Part shown: in pieces, positions 38,973-48,597 of the stretch
How positions within the stretch are numbered: position 1 is the stretch's first letter
How the letters are laid out: each line of letters begins with the position of its first letter
Assembly (NCBI GenBank): GCA_965656875.1
Contig: CBFHMJ010000026.1
Coordinates: 1-64,000 of the forward strand
Length of the DNA: 64,000 nt
Source of the DNA: CBFHMJ01 sp965656875
GTDB lineage: Bacteria; Pseudomonadota; Gammaproteobacteria; Enterobacterales; Alteromonadaceae
Direction of reading: 5' to 3'
The notes under the pieces: generated by a model
Database searches by the model: none
Told to the model about the DNA's origin: nothing
What the model saw: only the letters and a program-made list of their open reading frames with translations
Position numbers and translations under genes: made by a program

Positions 38973-40028
38973 GTGCGCTTACTGATTCTTTCAAACATGG
39001 GACCAAATAAATTTAACCCATCGTTTGGTCGCTTTGTTTACAACCAATATGCCACGTTGAAGGAAAAAGCACCGGAAGACGATATTGAGTATTTCTACCT
39101 CAAACCATTTTCTTCAACCAGCTTGTTTGGCACCTTGTTGAATAAACTTAAATATCCTGTCTTTGCATTGGTATTTTTCTGGCGGTACATCTTCAGCGTT
39201 AAAAATCTGGATATTATCCATGTTCACTTCTACTACCCAACGATTTTACTGGCGTGGTTATACAAGAAATTTCGTCATCCGGGTGTAAAACTGGTCGTAA
39301 CCTTTCATGGCAGTGATATATACAAGTATCAACGGCCCGGACGCTGGTATCGGCGGTGTCTGGCCGATGTCGATAAAGTGGTGTTTACCAGCAAAACATT
39401 AAAAGAGAAGTTGGCCGTTAAATGGACTGGGGATTACGACATACTAAGTGCCGGTATCTCTGATGCCTTCTGCATGGATGAAGCGAGGCAGTCTCCCAGA
39501 CCCGTCGATGTTGTGTTTGTCGGACGACTGGATGATAACAAGGGTAAAGATCGATTATTGCGCTTGTTGGAGACATCGCAAAAATCATTGAATGTTGTCG
39601 TTGTCGGGCAGGGAGATGGTGCCTGGGTTGATCAATTTAAACAGCAAACGCAGCATACGGTTCGTTATTATGCCTCCCGAAGTACTGATGAACTGGTATC
39701 ACTCTTTCGTCAGAGTAAGATTTTGTTGAGTCTGTCTCGTCATGAGTCTTTTGGCCTGGTGATGGCGGAAGCTATGGCCTGTGGATGTGTGGTGATGGCG
39801 ACTAAAACTGATGGTTCTGTGGAACAAATTGATGATCAGGCTAACGGGGTCTTGTTAGAAAACTGCGACAACTGGCTCCATGAAAACCTGGCAAATCGTG
39901 TGACGTCATTACTGGCTTCGGATTATTTTGCGAGTATTCAACAAGCGGGACAACAGAGTTCACAGCGCTATTATTTGTCAGACATCTGCGACAAATTGCT
40001 GTTGATGTATCGGAATTTGATTTATTGA
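38973..40028 (+). CDS. GT4-family glycosyltransferase
   Basis: About 351 aa from GTG at 38973 (AGG 6 nt upstream), giving MRLLILSNMGPNK; the frame also has TTG at 38958. GT-B fold with VVTFHGSDIYKYQRPGRW in the N-domain, VDVVFVGRLDDNKGKDRLL and VVVGQGDG in the C-domain, and the donor-binding ESFGLVMAEAMACG with conserved Glu residues. It probably transfers a sugar from a nucleotide donor in envelope polysaccharide synthesis. No other polysaccharide genes adjoin. Confidence 0.9.
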   Translation: MRLLILSNMGPNKFNPSFGRFVYNQYATLKEKAPEDDIEYFYLKPFSSTSLFGTLLNKLKYPVFALVFFWRYIFSVKNLDIIHVHFYYPTILLAWLYKKFRHPGVKLVVTFHGSDIYKYQRPGRWYRRCLADVDKVVFTSKTLKEKLAVKWTGDYDILSAGISDAFCMDEARQSPRPVDVVFVGRLDDNKGKDRLLRLLETSQKSLNVVVVGQGDGAWVDQFKQQTQHTVRYYASRSTDELVSLFRQSKILLSLSRHESFGLVMAEAMACGCVVMATKTDGSVEQIDDQANGVLLENCDNWLHENLANRVTSLLASDYFASIQQAGQQSSQRYYLSDICDKLLLMYRNLIY

Positions 40029-40080
40029 TTCCTTTACTCATTCACTTATTCACTCACTTATGCATTGTTGGGTAGATTCA

Positions 40081-40111
40081 GACAGAGAACAGGCAATACC
40101 TGTTCTCTGTC
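40081..40111. terminator. Perfect 13-bp hairpin between convergent genes
   Basis: GACAGAGAACAGG (40081-40093) pairs with CCTGTTCTCTGTC (40099-40111) around a CAATA loop, between the glycosyltransferase and the chemoreceptor gene. There is no T run on either side, so its terminator role is inferred from position. Confidence 0.6.
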
Positions 40112-40131
40112 GCGTATGAGTCTGGTCGTGA

Positions 40132-41757
40132 TTAATGTACTTCAGTCAGTGACTGAACTACGCGGTGCAATTCATCAGAAGCATGACGAACGCCGCTGCT
40201 GACATCTTGTCGGTTTGACAATTCCAGATACTCTTCTGATGCCCGAGACACTTTGTCCGTTGCCTGATCCATAATGGTTAAGGTGGTGTTTTGCTCATCG
40301 GCAGCCGTATTCAGACGAACAGCGACTTCAGACAGATTATCCATTTCATCAACCAGTTGATTCAGTTGCCGCAGGGCTTTATCTGCTTCTGCTGCATTAT
40401 CCAGAGAGAGTTGCTTACCATTTTTCATCGCAGATACCGCAGTCGCCGTATCATTTTTAAAGTCCATCAGAATGGACTGGATCTCTTCCGTAGAGCTTTG
40501 AGTTTTAGACGCCAATACTCGAACCTCATCGGCAACAACAGAGAATCCCCTCCCTTGTTCTCCTGCTCTTGCCGCTTCAATGGCTGCATTCAGCGCCAAC
40601 AGATTGGTTTGATTGGCAATTTCATCGATAACGCCAACGACTTTGATGATGTTTTCACTCTTTTGTTGTAATTGTTCGATGACCTGGGTGGTGTTGTCCA
40701 CATCATTGACCAGATTCACAAAGCCGTTGTTTGCACCTTCAAAAATGGTATAGCAGCCGTCTACTTTGCCTTTGACGCCTTCTGTCGTATTCAACACAGA
40801 ACTGCTGATACCGGCGAGCCGTTCCACGATTTGGCGAAGCTCAGTCATGCCTTGTTGTAAGGCGATTGACGTATCGTGTTGTGAGTTAGCACTGTCAGAG
40901 ATGATTTGGCCAACTTCTTCAAGGCTTTCAAAGGCTTGATTTACAACGCTTTCAACGCTTCTTAAGTCATTGACTGACACTTGTAAGGTATCGTGAAGAT
41001 TACGTGCGGAATCCGCCAGCGCACCAATTTCATTATCACTTTCAACATGCAATTCCTGGGCATAGTTACAACGAGCGACTTCATTGATGTAGTCAGCAAC
41101 CTGACGTGTTGGGCGAATAACGAATTTCCGAAGAAGACGGACAACAACAATCAGTAACACAGCAGAAATGATGAGGGTGGACCAGGCTGAAAACACGATG
41201 TTCTGCTGGTCACGTTTTTTGAGCAGTTGTAATTCACCTTCGGCATGTTTGCGAATGAGCGAAGCGGCTTCTGCCAGTAATTTTGAAGGTTCCCGGTCAA
41301 TGCCTTTGACGACTTTATCACCAAATTTGGCATCAAATTCGTGAGCAATAAATTGTTGGTAACCTTCTCGGTATTTGTTAGCCATTTGCTGGTGGGATTG
41401 TTTAAAGCGGGTTAGCACCGTGCGAATATCGGCGGGTAATGAATAGTGCTGTAACAGGCGGGATGTTTTGTTTTGAATCGATTGTTCACGTTTTTCAAAC
41501 CGCGACCAGTATTTCTCTCGGCTATCCTGGTCATACCCTCTCAGGAGTACATTTTTCCATTCCTGAACCTGAGTTTTAAAGTCGGATAACGTGTCGTAGG
41601 TTAATCGTTCAGCACTGATGGTGTTTTGTTCTATCTCGTTAAAGGTATTCAACTGATGATTCAGTTGGTAGAGCGAGTATCCATTCAACGCTATTAATAT
41701 GCCCAGGCCTAAGAGTACTGGCGTTAGGACCAGGTAACTCAGTCGATTAAATTTCAT
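40132..41757 (-). CDS. Methyl-accepting chemotaxis protein
   Basis: About 541 aa from the ATG at 41757; the frame extends 25 codons further but those residues precede the obvious first transmembrane helix (LSYLVLTPVLLGLGILIALNG split at 20 residues). A periplasmic helical sensor of about 150 residues follows, then TM2 (STLIISAVLLIVVVRLL), HAMP, and a signalling domain with the hairpin tip IDEIANQTNLLALNAAIEAA and GRGFSVVADEVRVLA. Controls CheA; ligand unknown. Single gene. Confidence 0.95.
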   Translation of the reverse strand: MKFNRLSYLVLTPVLLGLGILIALNGYSLYQLNHQLNTFNEIEQNTISAERLTYDTLSDFKTQVQEWKNVLLRGYDQDSREKYWSRFEKREQSIQNKTSRLLQHYSLPADIRTVLTRFKQSHQQMANKYREGYQQFIAHEFDAKFGDKVVKGIDREPSKLLAEAASLIRKHAEGELQLLKKRDQQNIVFSAWSTLIISAVLLIVVVRLLRKFVIRPTRQVADYINEVARCNYAQELHVESDNEIGALADSARNLHDTLQVSVNDLRSVESVVNQAFESLEEVGQIISDSANSQHDTSIALQQGMTELRQIVERLAGISSSVLNTTEGVKGKVDGCYTIFEGANNGFVNLVNDVDNTTQVIEQLQQKSENIIKVVGVIDEIANQTNLLALNAAIEAARAGEQGRGFSVVADEVRVLASKTQSSTEEIQSILMDFKNDTATAVSAMKNGKQLSLDNAAEADKALRQLNQLVDEMDNLSEVAVRLNTAADEQNTTLTIMDQATDKVSRASEEYLELSNRQDVSSGVRHASDELHRVVQSLTEVH

Positions 41758-42336
41758 GGTAATGCTTAACCCCTTAAATTTAACGTTTGAACGGAAAGGC
41801 TTCCCACCACAGCAAGCCCGCTGGTCGGGCATGCTAGCTCACCTGTATGAAAGAAATATGACAGTCTTGTTAATGCATAAAATAACAAGGTGGAATTATT
41901 TCTTCCTGAGAAATTCAGTTGGATAAATAAAGGTATTGATGCCGGAATATCCTGTGCGTGTGCCATTGTATCGTTAATAACTTGCCGAAAAATAAGGGGA
42001 AATTTCTGCCGTTACTGAGGTATATCATTAGCTGCGATGCCGGGACATTATCAGAGATACATAAATGTAAATTAAAAGTGATTTAAAAAAGTTCAAATGG
42101 CTATTTTCATCGTGATGTCAGATTAACATTGTTGTAGCGCGTAACTTTCATAGAAACATCCAATCGGAGTCATCGGTTTAATCAATTTTATAAATTTCAT
42201 ATCTTTTCTAATCTTATGCATAGCGATATTCGAACTAACCTTTAAATAAACAACCAGCAATGTTCCGGCTGATTATCATCTGTAGCGGCCTGTTTTCAGG
42301 ATGATGGTGGTCAGCCGGACAATAAGGAAGAATCCT
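41758..42336. other. Divergent intergenic region before katG
   Basis: About 580 bases between the chemoreceptor start and the catalase-peroxidase start. AT-rich. I looked for an OxyR-type ATAG/CTAT pattern upstream of katG and found no convincing match. No gene-like frame. Confidence 0.5.
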
Positions 42337-44619
42337 ATGACATTTAAACCACGTTTACGTACCGTTGCTATCAGTGTGATGTCGGTCGTGTTATCAACTC
42401 AGCTTGCCGTTGCAGGCGAGCAGATGACAAAGCCAAAGGGGGCAACCGGTAGCGGCCATGTCGCTGTTGGTCAGCCAAAATCAAACCAATTCTGGTGGCC
42501 GGATCAGCTGGATCTAACGCCATTGCGTGACCATGATGGTCGTTCCAATCCGCTGGGTGCAGACTTTGATTATGCAAAAGCATTCAATAAATTAGATATG
42601 GCTGCTGTTAAACGTGATTTGAATGCCTTGCTAACGACATCGCAAGACTGGTGGCCTGCGGATTTTGGTAATTATGGTCCGTTTTTCATTCGATTGTCCT
42701 GGCATAGTTCAGGCACGTACCGGACGCTGGATGGTCGCGGTGGCGGTGAAGGTGGTCAGATGCGATTCGACCCACTGAATAGCTGGCCAGATAACGGCAA
42801 CCTGGACAAAGCTAAACGTTTGTTATGGCCGATTAAGCAAAAATATGGTGCGAGTTTGTCATGGGGTGATCTTATGATTCTGGCTGGCACGGTCGGTCTG
42901 GAAAATATGGGCTTCAAGACATACGGGTTTGCAGGTGGTCGTTCAGATGACTGGGAACCAGATTTAGTGTATTGGGGGCCAGAAGTCGAAATGTTGGCCA
43001 GTGATCGTGAATCCCGTGATGGCAAGCTTAAGCGTCCGTTGGGTGCAACGCATATGGGCTTAATTTATGTAAATCCTGAAGGGCCAAAAGGTAAGCCTGA
43101 TCCGCGCGGTTCGGCAAAAAACATTCGGGTTGCATTTGGTCGAATGGCGATGAGCGACGAGGAAACCGTTGCATTAATCGCGGGTGGTCACACCTTTGGT
43201 AAAATGCATGGCGCGCACAAACCGGCAGATTGTGTTGGCAAAGAGCCAGGCGGGGCTTCGATTGAACAGCAGGGACTTGGCTGGAAAAATAAATGCGGCA
43301 AAGGTCATTCTGAAGACACAGTAACCAGTGGATTAGAAGGGGCGTGGACGCAAGCGCCGACCCAATGGACAACGCTTTATCTTGAAAACTTGCTGAAATT
43401 TGACTGGAAACAGACACGCAGCCCGGCAGGGGCAATTCAGTGGGTTCCTACCGATGAATCTCTTCACAAATCAGTGCCTGATGCGCACGTTAAAGGTAAA
43501 TATAATCCGCCTGTGATGACAACGGCTGACCTGGCGTTGAAATATGATCCGGCTTATAAACAGATTTCGGAACGTTTTCTGGCAGACCCGGAAGAGTATC
43601 GTCTGGCATTCGCAAAAGCCTGGTTTAAATTAACACACCGCGACATGGGGCCACGAGCGCGTTATCTGGGTGATGAAGTGCCAACTGAAGCGATGATCTG
43701 GCAAGACCCGATATCTGACGTCTCTCATCCGTTGGTGAATGATCGTGATGTGAAAAAACTTAAGAAAGCGATTGCAAAAACAGGGTTAACATCTTCTCAA
43801 TTAGTGCGTACTGCGTGGGCTTCAGCCGGTAGTTTCCGAGCATCTGATAAGCGTGGAGGCGCGAATGGTGCGCGTATTATGTTGTCGCCTCAGAAAGACT
43901 GGGCGGTCAATAATCCGAAAGAACTGGCGAAGGTGCTGGATACGTTAAAGGGGGTGCAAAAATCCTTTAACAAGAAAGCGTCACGCGGTAAGAAAATTTC
44001 AATGGCTGACTTGATTGTTCTGGCTGGTGCAACCGGTGTTGAACAAGCTGCAAAAGCCGCTGGCGTAAAAGTGTCAGTGCCATTTGTACCAGGCCGTGGT
44101 GATGCAACTCAGGCGCAAACGGATGTGAAGTCTTTTGCGTTGTTAGAGCCTAAAGCGGATGCTTTTCGAAATTACTTCAATAAATCGACCAGTTATCGTT
44201 CTCCGGCAGAGATGTTGGTCGACAGGGCTGATCAGTTAAATCTGACGGTGCCTGAAATGACGGTGTTGATTGGCGGTATGCGAGTGCTGGATGCGAACAG
44301 TCACGGCAGTCAACATGGCGTATTCACCAGTAATCCGGGTGTGTTATCGAATGATTTCTTCGTTAATTTGTTAGATATGTCAACTGTATGGCGTAAAGCA
44401 GACAAACCGGGTTTATATGATGGTTTTGACAGAGCGACGGGAAGTAAAAAGTATTCGGCAACGACTGTCGATCTGGTTTTTGGTTCTAATTCAGAATTAA
44501 GAGCGGTCGCAGAAGTTTATGCTTTTGATGACTCAAAAGAAAAGTTTGTTGAAGACTTTGTGAAGGCGTGGAGCAAGGTTATGCAGCTGGATCGCTTTGA
44601 CTTACGTCACGAATTATAA
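42337..44619 (+). CDS. katG: Catalase-peroxidase KatG, periplasmic type with signal peptide
   Basis: 760 aa from the ATG at 42337, with AAGGAAG 7 nt upstream; an ATG 12 codons earlier lacks a site. Residues 1-27 form a signal peptide (hydrophobic AISVMSVVLSTQLAVAG), so the enzyme is exported. It breaks down H2O2. Distal Arg119, Trp122, His123 in RLSWHSSGTYRTLDGRGGGE; Tyr244 in GLIYVNPEGP and Met270 in RMAMSDEE complete the Met-Tyr-Trp adduct; proximal His285 in GGHTFGK. The second, degenerate peroxidase domain is full length. Monocistronic with terminator. Confidence 0.97.
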   Translation: MTFKPRLRTVAISVMSVVLSTQLAVAGEQMTKPKGATGSGHVAVGQPKSNQFWWPDQLDLTPLRDHDGRSNPLGADFDYAKAFNKLDMAAVKRDLNALLTTSQDWWPADFGNYGPFFIRLSWHSSGTYRTLDGRGGGEGGQMRFDPLNSWPDNGNLDKAKRLLWPIKQKYGASLSWGDLMILAGTVGLENMGFKTYGFAGGRSDDWEPDLVYWGPEVEMLASDRESRDGKLKRPLGATHMGLIYVNPEGPKGKPDPRGSAKNIRVAFGRMAMSDEETVALIAGGHTFGKMHGAHKPADCVGKEPGGASIEQQGLGWKNKCGKGHSEDTVTSGLEGAWTQAPTQWTTLYLENLLKFDWKQTRSPAGAIQWVPTDESLHKSVPDAHVKGKYNPPVMTTADLALKYDPAYKQISERFLADPEEYRLAFAKAWFKLTHRDMGPRARYLGDEVPTEAMIWQDPISDVSHPLVNDRDVKKLKKAIAKTGLTSSQLVRTAWASAGSFRASDKRGGANGARIMLSPQKDWAVNNPKELAKVLDTLKGVQKSFNKKASRGKKISMADLIVLAGATGVEQAAKAAGVKVSVPFVPGRGDATQAQTDVKSFALLEPKADAFRNYFNKSTSYRSPAEMLVDRADQLNLTVPEMTVLIGGMRVLDANSHGSQHGVFTSNPGVLSNDFFVNLLDMSTVWRKADKPGLYDGFDRATGSKKYSATTVDLVFGSNSELRAVAEVYAFDDSKEKFVEDFVKAWSKVMQLDRFDLRHEL

Positions 44620-44642
44620 GTAACCAGAGTTGTGATCGACAG

Positions 44643-44678
44643 AAATCCCGACGGCAGTTTGCGTCGGGATTTTTTTTA
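44643..44678 (+). terminator. Intrinsic terminator after katG
   Basis: An 11-bp stem (AAATCCCGACG with CGTCGGGATTT), an 8-nt loop and a run of eight to nine T. Confidence 0.95.
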
Positions 44679-44910
44679 TTAGTAACGGTAACGAAGACTT
44701 TACTGAATAGTAACTGTGACGGTCTGGAGTGATTTGTTTATTTTCAGAAACTGGTCAGATGATTTTTGAACATGTGCTAATAATGTTGCCAAAATGGTTC
44801 ATTTTGTCTGTAACGGGATGAAAAAATAATTGTCCGTGATCAACATACGAGGTATACGGTTTGATAACATAATGCTCATATAAGCTTGAAAGAAACTTAA
44901 GGATTGCCTC

Positions 44911-46410
44911 TTGACCAGTTCTCGCTATCTTATCATCGCATTTACTATCACTATTATGCTCTCCGTTGCGTTGGGTGGACTTTCGCTATATCACTTGAAT
45001 CAAAACTCAACGACAGTTTCTCAAATTTATGAGCATCCATTTGCGGTAAGTAATGCCGGGCAATCCATTGAAACACATATTTTGGCGATGCATCGGAATA
45101 TGAAGGATGTTGTTTTGCTGACATCCCGTGATCAACTTCCAGCTATTCTTAAAGAGATTGATGATCATGAACAGGCGGTCATGGAAGAGTTTAATATCAT
45201 CTTTGATCGATTTTTAGGTGATAAAAGCTCGATTACTCAAACCTACCAAACCTTCCTGAACTGGCGACCAATCCGTAATGAGGTGCTGACGTTACATGCA
45301 CTGGGTAATAAAGAAGAGGCGGTCAAAATTACCAAAGAGCGAGGAGCCGAGCACGTAAAACGTCTTCAGCGAGAGGTGCGGGAATTCGTTATTTTTGCGA
45401 AACACAAAGCAGAGGAGTTTTATCAAAAGGCGAAACAGGAGCGGGATCAGTCCATTTTAACGGTGTCGATCATTGCGATTATCAGTGCTTTGGGAACCAC
45501 ATTAATTGGCTTGATGGTTATTACGTCGAAGAAGGCTCAGGACAAGGATACTGTTCAACAAAATCATTTGATCGATCAGAATATTATGACTGCCACGCTG
45601 GATTTGGACGGTAATGTCAAAAAAATCAGTAATGCGTTATGTCGATTTCTGCAAACCACCAAAAGAGACATGTTGGATAAACCCAGTCATTTCTTTGAGA
45701 ATACATCGAACCGGGATGATGTCGTGCAAAATATCTTTGCAACGATTCGCACAGGTAAAGAATGGCAAGGGGAAATATGCAGGATTAATGCGGACGGGTT
45801 ACAGTACTTCGCGTCATCAACGGTACTACCCAACTTTAATGAAAAATTCGAAATTGTCGGTTATACCAACATCCTACAGGATTCAACCAGCAAGAAATTG
45901 TCTGTAACCGATAAACTCACGACATTGCATAACCGCCGGGCATTTGAAGACGTTTTTGAGCGGGAAGTCAGATTGGCTGACAGGAATAGCGGTAAATTGA
46001 CGATGGCTATTCTTGATGTGGATTATTTCAAGCTGTTCAATGACAACTATGGTCATCCTGCGGGGGACACGGCATTGAGAGAAGTGGCCGATGCGATAAA
46101 GAGTTGTCTGAATCGTCCAAATGATTATGTGTTTCGTATCGGCGGTGAGGAATTTGCGATTCTGTTATCTGATCTGGATCGAGCGCAGAGTCAGACGTTT
46201 TTGGAGGTTATTCGCGATGCCGTTGAGTCGAAACAAATTCCCCATGAATTTAGTTCTGTGTCGAGTTATCTAACGGTGTCAATCGGCGCTTTTGTCTATT
46301 CTGGCATGCACAAAAATAGCCGGGTGGATATATACAATGAAGCGGACAAAGCACTGTATCTGGCGAAAGAAACGCGCAATACCGTCGTCGTTCATGACAG
46401 GCATGAATAA
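44911..46410 (+). CDS. Diguanylate cyclase with four-helix-bundle sensor and PAS domain
   Basis: 499 aa from TTG at 44911 (AAGGA about 8 nt upstream). TM1 about residues 7-28, a periplasmic four-helix-bundle-type sensor (30-185), TM2 (about 186-208), a PAS-like domain (215-330) and a GGDEF domain with an active GGEEF (411-415). RPND five residues before GGEEF is an intact inhibitory I-site, so c-di-GMP feedback is expected. Makes c-di-GMP from GTP at the inner membrane. It ends 4 nt before a convergent gene's stop. Confidence 0.95.
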   Translation: MTSSRYLIIAFTITIMLSVALGGLSLYHLNQNSTTVSQIYEHPFAVSNAGQSIETHILAMHRNMKDVVLLTSRDQLPAILKEIDDHEQAVMEEFNIIFDRFLGDKSSITQTYQTFLNWRPIRNEVLTLHALGNKEEAVKITKERGAEHVKRLQREVREFVIFAKHKAEEFYQKAKQERDQSILTVSIIAIISALGTTLIGLMVITSKKAQDKDTVQQNHLIDQNIMTATLDLDGNVKKISNALCRFLQTTKRDMLDKPSHFFENTSNRDDVVQNIFATIRTGKEWQGEICRINADGLQYFASSTVLPNFNEKFEIVGYTNILQDSTSKKLSVTDKLTTLHNRRAFEDVFEREVRLADRNSGKLTMAILDVDYFKLFNDNYGHPAGDTALREVADAIKSCLNRPNDYVFRIGGEEFAILLSDLDRAQSQTFLEVIRDAVESKQIPHEFSSVSSYLTVSIGAFVYSGMHKNSRVDIYNEADKALYLAKETRNTVVVHDRHE

Positions 46411-46414
46411 GGCA

Positions 46415-46876
46415 TTAGGTAGAGGTAAGCGTCTTTGCGTTAATGGCTGATGCTTTTGTGTCTCGCTTAAGTAACCAGTGATACAACGCAAATAACAAGC
46501 CGCAACCCAATAGATGAATAATTTTTGGGTTGATGGTGACAAAGTTCACAAACAGCAGGCTGTAAATAATCATAAATGCAGAGATGGCGATGCTGCCGAT
46601 TGGTTTTCGTCGCCAACAGCCTGTTGCTCCCACCACTAAAAGTAAGCCCATCAACCACAGATAGACGATGTAACCCAGTACTGAAAAAGGGATCAGAGCT
46701 TGCTCACGTTTAGTGTCGAGAAACAGGCTGATTTCAGAAAGTGCTTCTTGTAAATCCAGCACGTTAATCCATTCGAAAGATTGCAATATCAAGGCGCTGC
46801 TAACACCCAGGCGAATGCCGCCATACAGCAAGAAAAGACTGCTGATAATAACAATACCGTATTTATTGATGTTCAT
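46415..46876 (-). CDS. Small four-helix membrane protein, hypothetical
   Basis: About 153 aa from the ATG at 46876, with AGGAG 7 nt upstream. Four hydrophobic segments: about 6-25, 70-90, 95-115 and 120-140. No recognised family. It is transcribed divergently from a PadR regulator across a 22-bp perfect inverted repeat, so it is likely a PadR target. Function unknown. Confidence 0.75.
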   Translation of the reverse strand: MNINKYGIVIISSLFLLYGGIRLGVSSALILQSFEWINVLDLQEALSEISLFLDTKREQALIPFSVLGYIVYLWLMGLLLVVGATGCWRRKPIGSIAISAFMIIYSLLFVNFVTINPKIIHLLGCGLLFALYHWLLKRDTKASAINAKTLTST

Positions 46877-46941
46877 CATATCGCTCCTGTGTCGAGTATT
46901 GGTAAAGCCAGTTTGTGGCTTTGCTAGTATTAACTTGATAA

Positions 46942-46994
46942 TAGTCATAACTTAACACTAGTATTAAGATCGTACTAGTGTTAAGTTATGACTA
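46942..46994. promoter_or_regulatory. 22-bp perfect inverted repeat: probable operator of the divergent PadR locus
   Basis: The arms are 46942-46963 and 46973-46994, perfectly complementary over 22 bases with a 9-nt spacer; the inner part is TTAACACTAGTA / TACTAGTGTTAA. The half-motif CTAGTATTAA occurs again as a direct copy at 46924-46933 and 46959-46968. It lies centrally in the divergent promoter region, 46 bases before the PadR start. Autoregulation by PadR is inferred. Confidence 0.75.
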
Positions 46995-47039
46995 GCTTAA
47001 AAAACAATCGTTGTTAAACCGTCACAGGAGTAGAAATCG

Positions 47040-47432
47040 TTGAATGATGAGACGGATACATCAGTGGAAAATCAGGAACTCATTGATTTTCAGGTGAAAA
47101 AATTCAGAAAAGAACTTAGCTCAGGGACTTCAGCCCTGATTCTGCTGAACATTCTTAATAATGCGGAACAGCCGTTATATGGCTATCAAATAGCAAAGCT
47201 GTTGGAGCAGCATAGCCAGGAAAAACAAGGCGCTATCTATCCGGTATTAAGAAATATGGGCGCAAAAGGATTACTTGAGTCTGAACTGGTGCCTTCAGAA
47301 AGTGGTCCGGCAAGAAAGTACTTTCGGATTTCTCCATTAGGTAAAGCAGTGCTTCGTGAGTGGATGAGTATTTGGGAGCAAACCAAAAGTATGGTTGATC
47401 TGGCAATATCACATAAAGCAGGGGACGAATAA
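47040..47432 (+). CDS. PadR-family transcriptional regulator
   Basis: 130 aa from TTG at 47040 (AGGAG 9 nt upstream). PadR winged helix: LILLNILNNAEQPLYGYQIA, KQGAIYPVLRNMGAKGLLES, and the wing PARKYFRISPLGKAVLREW. The stop overlaps the start of the HAAS-domain gene by one base (TAATG), a common pair in which the PadR controls a membrane HAAS protein. Likely represses its own operon and the divergent membrane gene through the inverted repeat upstream. Confidence 0.93.
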   Translation: MNDETDTSVENQELIDFQVKKFRKELSSGTSALILLNILNNAEQPLYGYQIAKLLEQHSQEKQGAIYPVLRNMGAKGLLESELVPSESGPARKYFRISPLGKAVLREWMSIWEQTKSMVDLAISHKAGDE

Positions 47433-48328
47433 TGGCACAACATACAGAGACACAATCCATCGAATCTCAGGCTGCAATTAAACGCTACCTGGCCGAGTTG
47501 AAGCAGGCACTGAATGGTCAGGACCCTGCACTGATACAGGATGTTTTGTTTGATACCGAACAGCATTTTATGGATGCCATTATCGACCAGCCAACGCATG
47601 AGATTGAGACGGTCATTGCTGATTATGGTAGCCCGGAAGAAATTGCTCGCTACTATTGTGATATTGAAGAAAAAGTAACGATTGCTTTTCACGGCAAGCA
47701 GATCGTGAAGCCGCCCCAGACAACATCGGCTTTCTGGCAGGTCTTTAAAGATCCTGGGGCTTATCGGGCGATTTTATTTAATCTGATTTCACTTCCCCTG
47801 GGACTGGCCTATTTTGCGTGGACTGTGTTTGGTGGAACCATCAGTTTGACGACATCGTTATTTGTGGTTGGCCTGCCGTTATTGCTTATTTATCTGAAGT
47901 CTATGCAGTATTTTTCACTGTTTGAGGGGAAATTAGCAGAAGCTTTGTTGAATGTAAGAATGCCAAGACGACCCGCAGCGGTAGATTCACCTCAGCATAT
48001 GTCTGTGAAAGCGCGAATCTTAGGATTTGTCAGACAAAGACAGCTCTGGACAGCCACAATATATATGGCGGTGAAATTCCCGCTGGCCTTCTTTGCTTTT
48101 ATGACGACAGTGATACCGATGATGTTCGGTGTTGCGTTAGTTATTTCTCCGATTGTTGACCCCATAGTACATAGCATCAATCCGGCGATAGACATCGATA
48201 TTCAGTGGTATATGTTCCCAATAAGCATTCCAGCGGGTATTGGTCTGATGCTGTTAACGCTTAAGTACTCGATGTGGTTAGCAGCGTTTCAGGGAAAGCT
48301 GGCAAAAATTATGTTAGTAAAACGGTAA
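47432..48328 (+). CDS. Membrane protein with HAAS/DUF1700-like N-terminal domain
   Basis: 298 aa. Residues about 15-75 (IKRYLAELKQAL, DVLFDTEQHFMDAI, VIADYGSPEEIARYY) match the HAAS/DUF1700 helical domain usual in PadR-partner proteins. About four to five transmembrane helices follow in two pairs (about 105-160 and 205-290), resembling a putative sensor domain. Translationally coupled to padR. No enzymatic motif is seen; the role in signalling is inferred from the pair. Confidence 0.87.
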   Translation: MAQHTETQSIESQAAIKRYLAELKQALNGQDPALIQDVLFDTEQHFMDAIIDQPTHEIETVIADYGSPEEIARYYCDIEEKVTIAFHGKQIVKPPQTTSAFWQVFKDPGAYRAILFNLISLPLGLAYFAWTVFGGTISLTTSLFVVGLPLLLIYLKSMQYFSLFEGKLAEALLNVRMPRRPAAVDSPQHMSVKARILGFVRQRQLWTATIYMAVKFPLAFFAFMTTVIPMMFGVALVISPIVDPIVHSINPAIDIDIQWYMFPISIPAGIGLMLLTLKYSMWLAAFQGKLAKIMLVKR

Positions 48329-48597
48329 CAATATTAAGAGTTTGTCACTATAACGAGTTTTTGTGGCGTGGGTTTGTACATTGAAGTAGTCTCTGTTTTC
48401 TATCCATTTGATGGTAAGAGCCTGTTTACCGGGTTCCGTCATTGAGTGGATAGAATCAGGGTTTACGAGAGTACTGATATTACGTGTTCATCAAGTATTC
48501 ATCGTAATGTTTTATTGGATAGTTTATTTTGTGGTTACTGGTGTAGACATTTGTCTACGAATGGCATAGGCTAAACATCGCTGAAGGAGAAGGACGT
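48329..48597 (+). promoter_or_regulatory. Promoter region of the HicA-like module with a 16-bp palindrome
   Basis: GTAGACA-TT-TGTCTAC (48543-48558) is a perfect palindrome. TAGACA in it could be the -35, 17 nt before TAGGCT as -10, so a bound repressor would block the promoter. AAGGAGAAGG follows at 48584-48593. The rest of this stretch, back to 48329, shows nothing gene-like. Confidence 0.55.

Noticed and set aside
42200..42300. OxyR operator upstream of katG
   Set aside because: Only one ATAG-like element is present; the spaced ATAG/CTAT pattern is missing.
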